Below are positions 1 to 8,668 of a DNA stretch of 64,000 nt, piece by piece; within the stretch, counting starts at the first letter, position 1; every line of letters begins with the position of its first letter. A program made the translations under genes and the position numbers. The stretch spans positions 46,880 through 110,879 of the forward strand of contig CAYWLS010000013.1 of assembly GCA_964458605.1 (NCBI GenBank), given 5' to 3'. The notes below the pieces were generated by a model that was not told the DNA's origin, did no database searches, and was given only the letters and a program-made list of their open reading frames with translations. Source of the DNA: JBBSNV01 sp964458605 (GTDB taxonomy: Bacteria; Pseudomonadota; Alphaproteobacteria; Reyranellales; JAQSWP01).

Positions 1-1
1 G

Positions 2-1672
2 CGGCTGATCGACGATGCCGTGTCGCGCCTGAAGGACCATCTGTCGCTGGTGCAGACCCAGGCCAATTTCCTGGCCGAACGCCTGCGCGCGGGCGACCTG
101 GAAGCGCGCGACGACCAGCGCCTGGCCGACTTCCTGGCGGCATCGCTGGCTGCCGCGCCGCAGGTTTCGGCGATCTCCTTCACCTGGCCCGACTACAGGA
201 CCTTGCGCGCCGATCGCGATCCCGGCGGCGCGGTGAGGATCGTGCGGGCCGATCTCGGCAACTTCCCCAACATCGCCCAGCGCTACGACACCATACGCCG
301 CGCCCCCGGACCGTTCTGGGGCGATCTGATCTGGACGCCGGAGCTGGGCCAGCCGCTGATCAATCTGCGCGTGCCGGTGTGGCGATCGGGCGAGTTCATG
401 GGCGGCATCGTGGCGCTGGTCTCGATGGCCAGCCTGTCGCGCTACGTAGCGCTGTCGACCAGCGATTCGGCCAGCACCTTCATTCTGTACGACCGGCAAT
501 ACGTGCTGGCCCATCCGCGCCTGTCCGACCCGGCGCACATCCTCCAGCTGGCCGGCAATACGCTGCCGCGCATCGACCAGGTGGGCGACCCGATCCTGGC
601 CGGCATGGGCAATATGGTGCGCGACCAGACCCAGCGCCTGTTCGGCGACGATCCGGAAGGAGGCCATGTCGCCGACGTCAAGGGCGTGCGCTACGTGTTC
701 ATCTATCGCACCGTCGACGGCTATGGCGACAAGCCGATGAAGGTCGGCCGCTACTTCCCGCTATCGGACCTGCTCGACAGCACCCAGGCGTTGTGGAACG
801 GCGCCTATGCCGGCGCCGCGGCGCTGGTGGTGGCGCTGATCGTCGGCCTGCTGCTGGGTCGCGCCATCGCCCGGCCGGTGCGGCGGCTGGCCCATGTCGC
901 CGAGGAGATCCAGCATTTCGACTTCGAGGGCCGGCCGCTGCGCCACAGCCTGCTGCTGGAGCTCGACGAGGCGGCGCAGGCCGCCAACGCCTCGCGCGCG
1001 GCGCTGAAATGGTTCGCCAACTACGTGCCGCGCAAGCTGGTCACGCGCCTGCTGGCCGAGGGCGAGCAGACCATGCTGTCCAAACGGCGCGACGTCACCG
1101 TGATGTTCACCGACATCGTCGGCTTCACCATGCAGGCCGAAGACCTGCCCGAGCACGAGACCGCCGATTTCCTCAACCGCCATTTCGCCCTGGTCGCCGG
1201 CTGCATCGAGGAGGAGCAGGGCGTGATCGACAAGTTCATCGGCGATGCCGTGATGGCGACCTGGGGCGCCATCAAGCAGACCGAAGAGCATGCCGACCAC
1301 GCCTGTCGCGCCGCGCTGGAGATCGCCAAGGCCGTCAAGGCGGACAACGCGGAGCGGCGCAAGGCCGGCCAGGCGCCGGTGCGGGTGCGCATCGGCCTGC
1401 ATTCCGGCCCGGTTGTGATCGGCAATATCGGGGCGCCCGGCCGCATCAACTACACGGTGGTGGGCGACACGGTGAACACCGCCCAGCGCATGGAGCAGCT
1501 GGGCAAGGACTACATGCAGGACGGCGACGACGTAGTGGTGCTGGTATCGGGCCATACCCTGGCGGCGTTGACCCTGCATTCGGGTTTGCCCGACGGTGTG
1601 GTGCTGCCGGCCGACTGGCACGAGCTGCGCGGCCGGGCGCAATCGATCTCGGTGCACAGGCTGAAGGTGTGA
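2..1672 (+). CDS. Class III adenylate cyclase with Cache-like sensor and HAMP (5' end outside window)
   Basis: This membrane protein should convert ATP to cAMP in response to a periplasmic signal. The frame is open to the first bases of the window, so the N-terminus and first membrane segment are missing. About 260 residues of extracytoplasmic sensor are followed by a membrane helix near base 800-870 (rich in A, L, V, G), a HAMP linker, and a C-terminal cyclase domain from about base 1090. The cyclase has both metal-binding aspartates (FTDIVGFT and DKFIGDAVMATWG) and the NTAQRMEQL segment with the transition-state Asn and Arg. Lys in DKFIGD with Thr in NYTVVGD is the pairing typical of bacterial class IIIb adenylate cyclases, so ATP rather than GTP is inferred. 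The ligand is unknown. Confidence 0.85.
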   Translation, partial: RLIDDAVSRLKDHLSLVQTQANFLAERLRAGDLEARDDQRLADFLAASLAAAPQVSAISFTWPDYRTLRADRDPGGAVRIVRADLGNFPNIAQRYDTIRRAPGPFWGDLIWTPELGQPLINLRVPVWRSGEFMGGIVALVSMASLSRYVALSTSDSASTFILYDRQYVLAHPRLSDPAHILQLAGNTLPRIDQVGDPILAGMGNMVRDQTQRLFGDDPEGGHVADVKGVRYVFIYRTVDGYGDKPMKVGRYFPLSDLLDSTQALWNGAYAGAAALVVALIVGLLLGRAIARPVRRLAHVAEEIQHFDFEGRPLRHSLLLELDEAAQAANASRAALKWFANYVPRKLVTRLLAEGEQTMLSKRRDVTVMFTDIVGFTMQAEDLPEHETADFLNRHFALVAGCIEEEQGVIDKFIGDAVMATWGAIKQTEEHADHACRAALEIAKAVKADNAERRKAGQAPVRVRIGLHSGPVVIGNIGAPGRINYTVVGDTVNTAQRMEQLGKDYMQDGDDVVVLVSGHTLAALTLHSGLPDGVVLPADWHELRGRAQSISVHRLKV

Positions 1673-1677
1673 CGACC

Positions 1678-2436
1678 ATGACGACGACAGAACGCTACGG
1701 TTCGGGCCCTACCCTGCTGCTGCTGCACGGTTCGCCCGGCAGCGCCCAGACCTGGCGCGCCATCGGCAAGACCCTGGCCGGGCGCTACAGCGTCGTGGCG
1801 CCGACCTTGCCCGGCCACGGCCCAGGCGAGCCGCCGACGGTGCAGGACACCGGGGACATCGCCGCCGCCACCTTGGCGGCGCTCGGCGCCCTGGCCGCGC
1901 CGGTGACGATCGGCGCGCATTCCTTCGGCGCCGTGATTGCGCTGCAGATGGCGCTGTCGGGCAAGCTCGCCATCGCGCGCCTGGTGCTGTTCGAGCCGGT
2001 GGCGTTCGGCGTGTTGCCGGCCAGCGGCGAGCAGGCGGCGTTCGACGCCGCCAAGCCGATCTTCGAGCGCTACGCCGCCCGGCATCGCGCGGGCGACGCC
2101 GATGCCGTGGCGATCATGGCCGATTTCTGGTTCGGCGCCGGCGCCTTCGCCCGGATGCCGCCGCCGGTACAGGGCTTCATGCGCCAGCAGGCTGCGGTCA
2201 ATGTGCGCGACGTCGAGGCGGTGTTCCGCGACCGCTATGCGCCGGATGCACTCGAGCGGCTGACCATGCCGGCAACCGTCGCCTATGGCGATCGCAGCCC
2301 CGCCGTGGCACGGTTGATCGCCGAGCGCCTGGCCGCTTCGCTGGGCAACGGCCGCGCCGTCGCGCTGGCGGGCGCCAATCACGGCATGCTGAACAGCCAT
2401 CCCGATGCGGTGGCCAAGCTGATCGCCGGCGACTAA
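1678..2436 (+). CDS. Alpha/beta hydrolase
   Basis: A cytosolic alpha/beta-hydrolase of 252 residues that begins 5 bases after the cyclase stop, so the two are probably cotranscribed. The start is the ATG at 1678; the open frame reaches far upstream only because of the cyclase's codon bias. LLLLHGSPGS is the oxyanion-hole strand, GAHSFGA is the nucleophile elbow with Ser, and ANHGMLNSHP near the C-terminus supplies the catalytic His. No signal peptide is seen. The substrate cannot be told from sequence; the family includes esterases, thioesterases and C-C hydrolases. Confidence 0.8.
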   Translation: MTTTERYGSGPTLLLLHGSPGSAQTWRAIGKTLAGRYSVVAPTLPGHGPGEPPTVQDTGDIAAATLAALGALAAPVTIGAHSFGAVIALQMALSGKLAIARLVLFEPVAFGVLPASGEQAAFDAAKPIFERYAARHRAGDADAVAIMADFWFGAGAFARMPPPVQGFMRQQAAVNVRDVEAVFRDRYAPDALERLTMPATVAYGDRSPAVARLIAERLAASLGNGRAVALAGANHGMLNSHPDAVAKLIAGD

Positions 2437-2461
2437 AGTCCCGCCGGATCAAGCGGGGACG

Positions 2462-3175
2462 GCGATAAACGACGGCTGGAACGAATCGGCCCAGGCCTGG
2501 ATCGACAATAGCGACGAGATAGCGACAACAGCCGGCGCCATATCCTCGATCCGGTGATGAAGGCGCGATCGGCGGCGCGACCCTATCGCCACGTGCTGGA
2601 TGTAGGCTGCGGCGAAGGCCGCTTCTGCCGCGTCATGCAGGGAATGGGCATCGCCACGACAGGCATCGATCCAACGGCCGCGCTGATCGCCCAGGCGCGC
2701 AAGCGCGACCCCGCGGGCGACTATCGCGGGGCGTGGCCGAGCGGCCCGACTTCGCCGACGGCGCGTTCGACCTGGTGGTGTCCTACCCGACCGTGATCGA
2801 CATGGCGCCGCTCGACGCGGCCATCGCCGAGATGGCGCGGCTGCGGGCGCCCGGCGGCAGCCTGCCGATCGCCAACCTCAACCCCTATCTGACCGCCTGT
2901 ATCGACCAGGACTGCAGAAGGACGCGGGCGGCCGACAGCCGTTCTGGCGGATCGACGGTTATCTCAGCGAAAAGCCGCATTGGGTCGAATGGGCCGGCAT
3001 CCGCATCGTCAACTGGCACCGGCCGATGGAGACTTACATGCGCCTGCTGCCGGGCCAGGGCCTGATGCTGGATTTCTTCGCCGAGCCCAAGCCGGTGGGC
3101 GGCGATGCCGACTTCATCGAGCGCGGCACGCGCGTGCCCTGGTTCCATGTCATGGAATGGCGCCAGCCGGGCTGA
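2462..3175 (+). pseudogene. SAM-dependent methyltransferase remnant, three frameshifts
   Basis: Pieces of one class I methyltransferase lie in order but in changing frames. NDGWNESAQAWID is read from 2468 in frame 2. RHILDPVM and the SAM-binding motif LDVGCGEGRFCRV follow from 2536 in frame 1. VAERPDFADGAFDLVVSY and the rest of the core are in frame 3 from about 2733. The C-terminal part, from PFWRIDGYL to MEWRQPG with its TGA, is in frame 2 from about 2915. At least three indels are therefore needed to restore a protein of about 235 residues. No ATG precedes the N-terminal piece; an ATA stands where a start would be expected. The gene is taken as dead, with sequencing error less likely because neighbours are intact. 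Confidence 0.75.
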
Positions 3176-3206
3176 TCGGCCGCTTCGGCACCCGGCCGCG
3201 CCGCGC

Positions 3207-6167
3207 TCAATGCGCCTCGGCCCAGTTGGCGCCGTGGCCGGTCTCGACCACCAGCGGCACCGCCAGTGTGGCCACGCCCTCCATCACGCCCTTGATGGTC
3301 CGCGATGCCTCGGTCACTTCCGCGTCGGGCACCTCGAACAACAATTCGTCATGCACCTGCAGCAGCATGCGGGTCTTCAGGCCGGCCCGATCCAGCGCCG
3401 CCGGCAGCTTGTTCATCGCCTTCTTGATGATGTCGGCGGCACCGCCCTGCAGCGGCGCGTTGATGGCGCCGCGCTCGGAGAAGGCGCGCCGCGCCGGGTT
3501 CTTGTCGTTGATGCCGTTGAGATGGATCTTGCGGCCGAACGGCGTCACCACGAAGCCGTTGCGCCGGCAGAACTCCTTGGTGGTTTCCATGTATTCGCGG
3601 ATGCCGGGATAGCGCACGAAATACGCCTTGATGTAGTCGCCCGCCTCCTTCTGCGGGATGCCGAGCTGCGCCGCCAGGCCGAAGGCCGAGATGCCGTAGA
3701 TGATGCCGAAATTGATCGCCTTGGCCTTGCGGCGGACCATCGGGTCCATGCCCTTGACCGGGATGCCGAACACCTGGCTGGCGGTGATGGCGTGGATGTC
3801 GGCGCCGCTCAGGAATGCCTCTTTCAGCGCTTCGATCTGCGCCACATGCGCCAGCAGCCGCAGTTCGATCTGCGAATAGTCGGCCGACAGCAGCACATGG
3901 CCCGGCTCGGCCACGAAGGCATGGCGGATCTTGCGCCCCTCCTCGGTGCGGATCGGGATGTTCTGCAAATTGGGATCGGTCGAAGCCAGCCGCCCGGTCG
4001 AGGCGCCGGTCATATGATACGACGTATGCACGCGCCGATCCTGGGCGTCGATCTGCTGCAGCAGCGCGTCGGTATAGGTGCTCTTGAGCTTGGCCAGTTG
4101 CCGCCAGTCAAGCACCCGCGCCGGCAGCTCGTGGCCTTGCGCCGCCAGTTCCTCCAGCACGTCGGCGCCGGTGGCATAGGCGCCCGTTTTGGCGCTCTTC
4201 TGCCCGCCGCCCAGGCTCATCTTCTCGAACAGCACCTCGCCCAGCTGCTTGGGCGAGCCGATGTTGAAGGGATGGCCGGCCAGCTTGTGGATCTGCTTCT
4301 CCAGCTCGACCAGCCGCTCGGCGAAGTCGGTCGACAGCCGCTTCAGCGCCTGCTCATCGACCTTGATGCCCGCGCGCTCCATGTCGGCCAGCACGCCGAT
4401 CAACGGCCGCTCGACCGTCTCGTACATGGTTACCATGCGCTCGGCGACGATGCGCGGCTTGAGGGTCTGCCACAGCCGCATGGTGACGTCGGCATCCTCG
4501 GCCGAGTAATTCAGCGCCTTGTCCAGCGGCACCTGGTCGAAGGTGACGCGCGATTTGCCGGTGCCGGTGACCTGGTCGTAGCTGATCGGCGTGTGGCTCA
4601 GGAACAGTTCGCTGAGCTCGTCCATGCCGTGATTGTGCTTGCCGCCTTCCAGCACGAAGGACAGCAGCATGGTGTCGTCCATAGGGCTCACGTCGAGCCC
4701 ATGGCGGCGCAGGATCTTGAGATCGAACTTGATGTTGTGGCCGATCTTCAGCACGCCGGGATGCACCAACACATCCTTCAGCGCCGCCACCACCGCGTCG
4801 TGCGGAATCTGGCCCGGCAGCAGGCGCCCCGCACCGCTGCCTTCGAGATCCAGCCCGCCCTCGTCGCCCGGCTGGCGATGGCAGATCGGCACATAGGCGG
4901 CGCGGCCATCGGGCAGCGCCAGGGAGATGCCGACCAGCTTGGCCACGCTCTCGTCGAGCGAATCGGTTTCGGTGTCGATCGCCAGGAAGCCCAGCCGCAT
5001 CGCCTCGGCCGCCCAGGAATCGAGCGTCTTGCGCTCGGTAATCAGGGTATAGGGGATGGCGCCGATCGGCGGCACCTTCTCGGTCTCCGGCACCGCCAGC
5101 GGCCGGGCGATCTGCTCGGGCGAGGGATGCTCGACCGGCTTGACCTCGCTCTGCGTCACCAGATCGGGCAGCGGTGCGCCGGCCGGCGCCGCGCCGAAGC
5201 GCTCGACCGCGCGCGGCAGGATGCGCTTGAAGCCCTGGAACTCCAGCCACGGGATCAGCACCGCCGGATCGGGCGCGCGCTTGTCGAAGGTGTCGGCGTG
5301 ATGCTCGACCGGCACGTTGTGGTCGAGCTGCACCAGTTTTTTCGAGATGCGCGCCAGCTCGGCGTTGGCGGTCAGCGCCTCGCGCCGCTTGGGCTGCTTG
5401 ATCTCGTGCGCCCGCTCGAGCAGCGCTTCCAGGCTGCCGTATTCGCCGATCAGTTGCGCCGCAGTCTTGACGCCGATGCCGGGCACGCCGGGCACGTTGT
5501 CGGTCGAATCGCCGGCCAGCGCCTGCACGTCGACCACCTTGTCCGGCGCCACGCCGAACTTCTCGAACACTTCGGGCGCGCCGATCGGCTTGTTCTTGAT
5601 CGGATCCAGCATGGCGACGCCCTCGCGCACCAACTGCATCAGGTCCTTGTCGGACGACACGATGGTGACCTCGGCGCCCATTTCGCGCGCCTGGTCGGCA
5701 TAGGTGGCGATCAGGTCGTCGGCCTCGTAGCCCTTGAGCTCGATGCACGGCACGTTGAAGGCGCGCACCGCCTCGCGGATCAGCGCGAATTGCGGCACCA
5801 GCTCGGGCGGCGGCTCGGGCCGGTGCGCCTTGTACTGGTGGTAGATCTCGTTGCGGAAGCTCTCGCGGCCGGCATCGAAGATCACCGCCAGATGGTCGGC
5901 GCCGGCATCCTCCAGCAGCTTCATCAGCATGGTGGCGAAGCCGAACACGGCGTTGGTCGGCGTGCCGTCGTGCCGGGTCATCGGCGGCAAGGCATGGAAG
6001 GCGCGGAAGATATAGCCCGAACCGTCTACCAGGAAGAGATGGCGGATGTTGTTGAGCTTGGGCGCAGCGTCCGGCCGGGCGAGGCTTTCCGGCTCGGTCG
6101 CGGGAAGTTTCGCGGCCCGCTCAGTCGCCGGCGATGGGGCTTTGGCTTTGGTCGTGGCTTTGGCCAT
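3207..6167 (-). CDS. polA: DNA polymerase I
   Basis: DNA polymerase I fills gaps and removes RNA primers during repair and lagging-strand synthesis. At 986 residues it is of usual length. An N-terminal 5'-3' exonuclease domain (LFLVDGSGYIFRAFHAL, then a DKDLMQL segment) is followed by a 3'-5' exonuclease with its DTETDSLDE motif, and a family A polymerase domain with LLSADYSQIELRLLAH (motif A), RRKAKAINFGIIYG (motif B) and LQVHDELLFE (motif C). All three activities look intact. The start at 6167 gives an Ala/Lys-rich extension of about 40 residues before the exonuclease. It is transcribed alone; palindromic repeats lie just upstream. Confidence 0.98.
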   Translation of the reverse strand: MAKATTKAKAPSPATERAAKLPATEPESLARPDAAPKLNNIRHLFLVDGSGYIFRAFHALPPMTRHDGTPTNAVFGFATMLMKLLEDAGADHLAVIFDAGRESFRNEIYHQYKAHRPEPPPELVPQFALIREAVRAFNVPCIELKGYEADDLIATYADQAREMGAEVTIVSSDKDLMQLVREGVAMLDPIKNKPIGAPEVFEKFGVAPDKVVDVQALAGDSTDNVPGVPGIGVKTAAQLIGEYGSLEALLERAHEIKQPKRREALTANAELARISKKLVQLDHNVPVEHHADTFDKRAPDPAVLIPWLEFQGFKRILPRAVERFGAAPAGAPLPDLVTQSEVKPVEHPSPEQIARPLAVPETEKVPPIGAIPYTLITERKTLDSWAAEAMRLGFLAIDTETDSLDESVAKLVGISLALPDGRAAYVPICHRQPGDEGGLDLEGSGAGRLLPGQIPHDAVVAALKDVLVHPGVLKIGHNIKFDLKILRRHGLDVSPMDDTMLLSFVLEGGKHNHGMDELSELFLSHTPISYDQVTGTGKSRVTFDQVPLDKALNYSAEDADVTMRLWQTLKPRIVAERMVTMYETVERPLIGVLADMERAGIKVDEQALKRLSTDFAERLVELEKQIHKLAGHPFNIGSPKQLGEVLFEKMSLGGGQKSAKTGAYATGADVLEELAAQGHELPARVLDWRQLAKLKSTYTDALLQQIDAQDRRVHTSYHMTGASTGRLASTDPNLQNIPIRTEEGRKIRHAFVAEPGHVLLSADYSQIELRLLAHVAQIEALKEAFLSGADIHAITASQVFGIPVKGMDPMVRRKAKAINFGIIYGISAFGLAAQLGIPQKEAGDYIKAYFVRYPGIREYMETTKEFCRRNGFVVTPFGRKIHLNGINDKNPARRAFSERGAINAPLQGGAADIIKKAMNKLPAALDRAGLKTRMLLQVHDELLFEVPDAEVTEASRTIKGVMEGVATLAVPLVVETGHGANWAEAH

Positions 6168-6186
6168 GGGTGCTCACAAGTCTGCT

Positions 6187-6247
6187 AGAGCAAATCGCCT
6201 TTTGCCGGAATCGTTCTGGATTCCGGCAAAAGGCGTGAATTTGCTCT
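6187..6247. repeat. Imperfect palindromic element, copy A
   Basis: The outer 9-bp stem is AGAGCAAAT with ATTTGCTCT. The right arm carries three extra bases that read TCA on the complementary strand. An inner stem of 17 bp (CGCCTTTTGCCGGAATC on the left) closes on the 6-base loop GTTCTG. It lies in the gap upstream of polA and shares its design with the copies at 6261 and 13887, although its inner stem has a different sequence. Confidence 0.85.
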
Positions 6248-6260
6248 ACGCTTTAAGATT

Positions 6261-6323
6261 AGAGCGGATTCACAGGGTTGGATGGAAGCATCATCGTGCT
6301 TCCATCCAACCCTGATCCGCTCC
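6261..6323. repeat. Imperfect palindromic element, copy B
   Basis: The outer stem AGAGCGGAT pairs with ATCCGCTC plus one mismatch. A three-base TCA bulge is on the left arm. The inner 18-bp stem CAGGGTTGGATGGAAGCA closes on the 6-base loop TCATCG. It stands 14 bases from copy A. It matches copy C at 13887 in the outer stem, bulge and GGATGGAAGC half of the inner stem, and differs in the middle with paired changes. Confidence 0.85.
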
Positions 6324-6378
6324 TGCCGCCCCCACGCTCCACGCCCTGCCAGCGGCGGGTTATCGACAGGTCGGGATA

Positions 6379-6576
6379 TCAGTGGGCGGCGGCTTTGGCG
6401 CCGGCTTTCAGCACGAAGCGGCGGTCGCAATAGGGGCACTCGACGAAGTTGTCCTGGCCCATATTGAGATAGACGCGGGGATGACCCAGCGCACCGCCGC
6501 CGCCGTCGCAGGATACCGTCGTGCGGTCGGTTTCGATGGTTTCCGGCGGCGGTACCTTTGACGAGGCGACGGCCAT
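6379..6576 (-). CDS. Zinc-finger CHCC domain protein (NDUFS6-like)
   Basis: A 65-residue protein with the zf-CHCC pattern: a Cys in TTVSCDGGGG, a His in LGHPRVYLNM, then ECPYCDRRF. These four ligands should bind one zinc ion. The family corresponds to the mitochondrial complex I subunit NDUFS6, and free-standing versions of this size are common in alphaproteobacteria, where an accessory role in respiratory complex I is assumed from homology. It is monocistronic on the minus strand, divergent from the ABC transporter operon. Confidence 0.88.
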   Translation of the reverse strand: MAVASSKVPPPETIETDRTTVSCDGGGGALGHPRVYLNMGQDNFVECPYCDRRFVLKAGAKAAAH

Positions 6577-6710
6577 GACGATCCTGCTGTGCTGGGGGCT
6601 TCGGCAATAGGAACTGCGCGCGGATCATAGCGTTCTGGCCCCCGGAATCAACCGTGCAGAACCCCTTGTGGCGGCTTGTTTTTGCCGCCTCGCTGGCGCA
6701 GTTTCTGGCC

Positions 6711-7691
6711 ATGCCAGACAGCACCCCCATCCTGCCCGATGCCGGCACCTTGCCGGCGCTGGCGGTCGATATCGCCGGCCTGACCAAAATCTACGGCAAG
6801 CAGCGCAACACCGAGGCCAAGAAGGCGCTCGACGACGTATCGCTGCAGATTCCGCGCGGCTCGATCTTCGCCCTGCTGGGCCCCAACGGCGCCGGCAAAT
6901 CGACCCTGATCAACATCCTGGCCGGGCTGGTGGTCAAGACCGCCGGCAGCGCGCGCATCTGGGACATCGATATCGACGCCCATCCGCGCTCGGCGCGCGC
7001 CGCCATCGGCGTGGTGCCCCAGGAGCTGAACATCGACCCGTTCTTCAGCCCGCGCCAGGCCATGGAGCTGCAGGCCGGGCTCTACGGCGTGCCCAAGGCC
7101 CGACGCCGCACCATGGAAATCCTGCGCGCGTTGCATCTGGAGGACAAGGCCGATGCCTATGCCCGCGCCCTGTCGGGCGGCATGCGGCGACGGCTGCTGG
7201 TGGCCAAGGCGCTGGTGCACAACCCGCCGGTGCTGGTGCTGGACGAACCGACCGCCGGTGTCGATATCGAGTTGCGCCAGCAGCTCTGGAACTACGTGCG
7301 CGGCCTGAACGCGCGCGGCACCACCATCCTGCTGACCACGCATTATCTGGAAGAGGCCGAGCAGCTCTGCGATCGGGTCGCCATCATCAACCACGGCAAG
7401 GTGATCGCCTGCGATCGCACCGAGGCGCTGCTGGCGCGGCTCGACAACAAATGCCTGCGCCTGACGGTCGATCGCGATCTCGACGCGGTGCCGGCCGGGC
7501 TGGCGCAATGGCATGTCAAGCCCGAGGGGCCGCGCCGACTTGACATCCGCTACCGGCCCAGCCGCACCCGGGTCGGCGAGATCCTCGAGGCGGCGCGCGC
7601 CGCCGGCCTGGTCATCGTCGATCTCACCACCGAGGAAAGCGACCTGGAAGACGCCTTCCTGGCGCTGACCCGCGCCAAAGCGACCGGATGA
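6711..7691 (+). CDS. ABC transporter ATP-binding protein (ABC-2 type)
   Basis: An ATPase subunit of an ABC-2 type exporter. It has Walker A GPNGAGKST, signature LSGGMRRRL, Walker B VLVLDEPTAG and the switch His in LLTTHYLEEAEQL, with a C-terminal extension of about 80 residues as in the drug and polysaccharide exporters. The ATG at 6711 is preferred because the upstream GTG at 6654 would add a hydrophobic stretch unlike the family; neither has a clear ribosome-binding site. No permease gene follows, so the partner must be elsewhere. The stop overlaps the next start as ATGA. Confidence 0.85.
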   Translation: MPDSTPILPDAGTLPALAVDIAGLTKIYGKQRNTEAKKALDDVSLQIPRGSIFALLGPNGAGKSTLINILAGLVVKTAGSARIWDIDIDAHPRSARAAIGVVPQELNIDPFFSPRQAMELQAGLYGVPKARRRTMEILRALHLEDKADAYARALSGGMRRRLLVAKALVHNPPVLVLDEPTAGVDIELRQQLWNYVRGLNARGTTILLTTHYLEEAEQLCDRVAIINHGKVIACDRTEALLARLDNKCLRLTVDRDLDAVPAGLAQWHVKPEGPRRLDIRYRPSRTRVGEILEAARAAGLVIVDLTTEESDLEDAFLALTRAKATG

Positions 7692-8668
7692 AGCTGGCCG
7701 CCGTCGTTCTGCTGGCGCTGCTGGGCCTGGCTTCCTGCGCGCCCTATGTCGCGCCGTCCGGCCCGATGACCGGCACGCCGCGGCTGGAGCAGGATGCCAT
7801 CATCGCCGCCGACGGCACGCTTCTGCCCCTGCGCGAATGGTTGCCCGCGGGGCCGCCCAAAGCGATCGTGCTGGGCCTGCACGGCTTCGGCGACTATTCG
7901 CGCGCCTTCGAGCAGCCGGGCCCGCTCTGGGCCGGGGGCGGCATCGCCACCTATGCCTACGACCAACGCGGCTTCGGCGCCACGGCGAGCTTCGACCGCT
8001 GGTCGGGCGTGCCGGTCATGGTCGACGACATGAAGGCGGCGGTGGCGCTGCTGCGGGCGCGCTATCCCGGCGTGCCGCTCTATGTGGTGGGCGAGAGCAT
8101 GGGCGGCTCGATCGCCATGGCGGCGCTGGGTAGCGACCAGCCGCCCCGGATCGATGGGCTGGTGCTGATCGGCCCGGCGGTGCGCGGGCGGGAAACGCTG
8201 GGCGCGCTGGGCCGCGGCGGCTTGAGCCTGTTCGCCCATCTGATCCCCTGGTTTCCGGTCTCGACCGTGGGCATGGACTACCAGCCGTCCAACAACATCG
8301 CCATGCTGCGCGAGCTGTCGAAGGATCCGCTGGTGATCAAGAATCCGCGCGTCGATACGGTATGGGGCCTGGTCGACGCCATGGATGCGGCGCTGGCGGC
8401 GGCGCCCCGCCTGAAGCCGCCGCTGCTCATCCTCTATGGCGAGCACGACCGGCTGGTGCCGCACGATGTCATGAAGCTGCTGCTGGACCGCCTGCCCAAG
8501 CAGCCCGGCATCCGCGTCGCGGCCTATCCCCACGGCTATCACATGCTGCTGCGCGATCTCGACGGCGAGACGGTGCAGCGCGATGCGCTGGCCTGGATGC
8601 TCGACCACGACGCGGCCCTGCCCTCCGGCGCCGACAAGACGGCCGCCGCCTTCTTCGCCGCGCAATAA
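7688..8668 (+). CDS. Lysophospholipase-like alpha/beta hydrolase, lipoprotein
   Basis: A hydrolase of 326 residues with a lipoprotein signal: a hydrophobic N-terminus ending in the lipobox LASC, so Cys at about residue 18 should be acylated and the enzyme anchored on the periplasmic side of a membrane. The fold is shown by LGLHGFGDYS (oxyanion region), VVGESMGGS (nucleophile Ser), LYGEHDRLVP (acid) and PHGYHMLLRD (His). This layout is that of the serine aminopeptidase S33/monoacylglycerol lipase group, which suggests an acylglycerol or lysophospholipid substrate. It overlaps the ABC ATPase by 4 bases and the next gene by 1. Confidence 0.82.
   Translation: MKLAAVVLLALLGLASCAPYVAPSGPMTGTPRLEQDAIIAADGTLLPLREWLPAGPPKAIVLGLHGFGDYSRAFEQPGPLWAGGGIATYAYDQRGFGATASFDRWSGVPVMVDDMKAAVALLRARYPGVPLYVVGESMGGSIAMAALGSDQPPRIDGLVLIGPAVRGRETLGALGRGGLSLFAHLIPWFPVSTVGMDYQPSNNIAMLRELSKDPLVIKNPRVDTVWGLVDAMDAALAAAPRLKPPLLILYGEHDRLVPHDVMKLLLDRLPKQPGIRVAAYPHGYHMLLRDLDGETVQRDALAWMLDHDAALPSGADKTAAAFFAAQ

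Noticed and set aside
761..1657. Long open frame on the minus strand opposite the adenylate cyclase
   Set aside because: It is a shadow caused by high G+C codon bias; it has a low-complexity His/Gln/Arg-rich composition and no domain.
3105..6188. 1027-codon open frame on the plus strand opposite polA
   Set aside because: It mirrors polA, which has all its motifs; the plus-strand product is His/Gln/Arg-rich with no recognisable fold.
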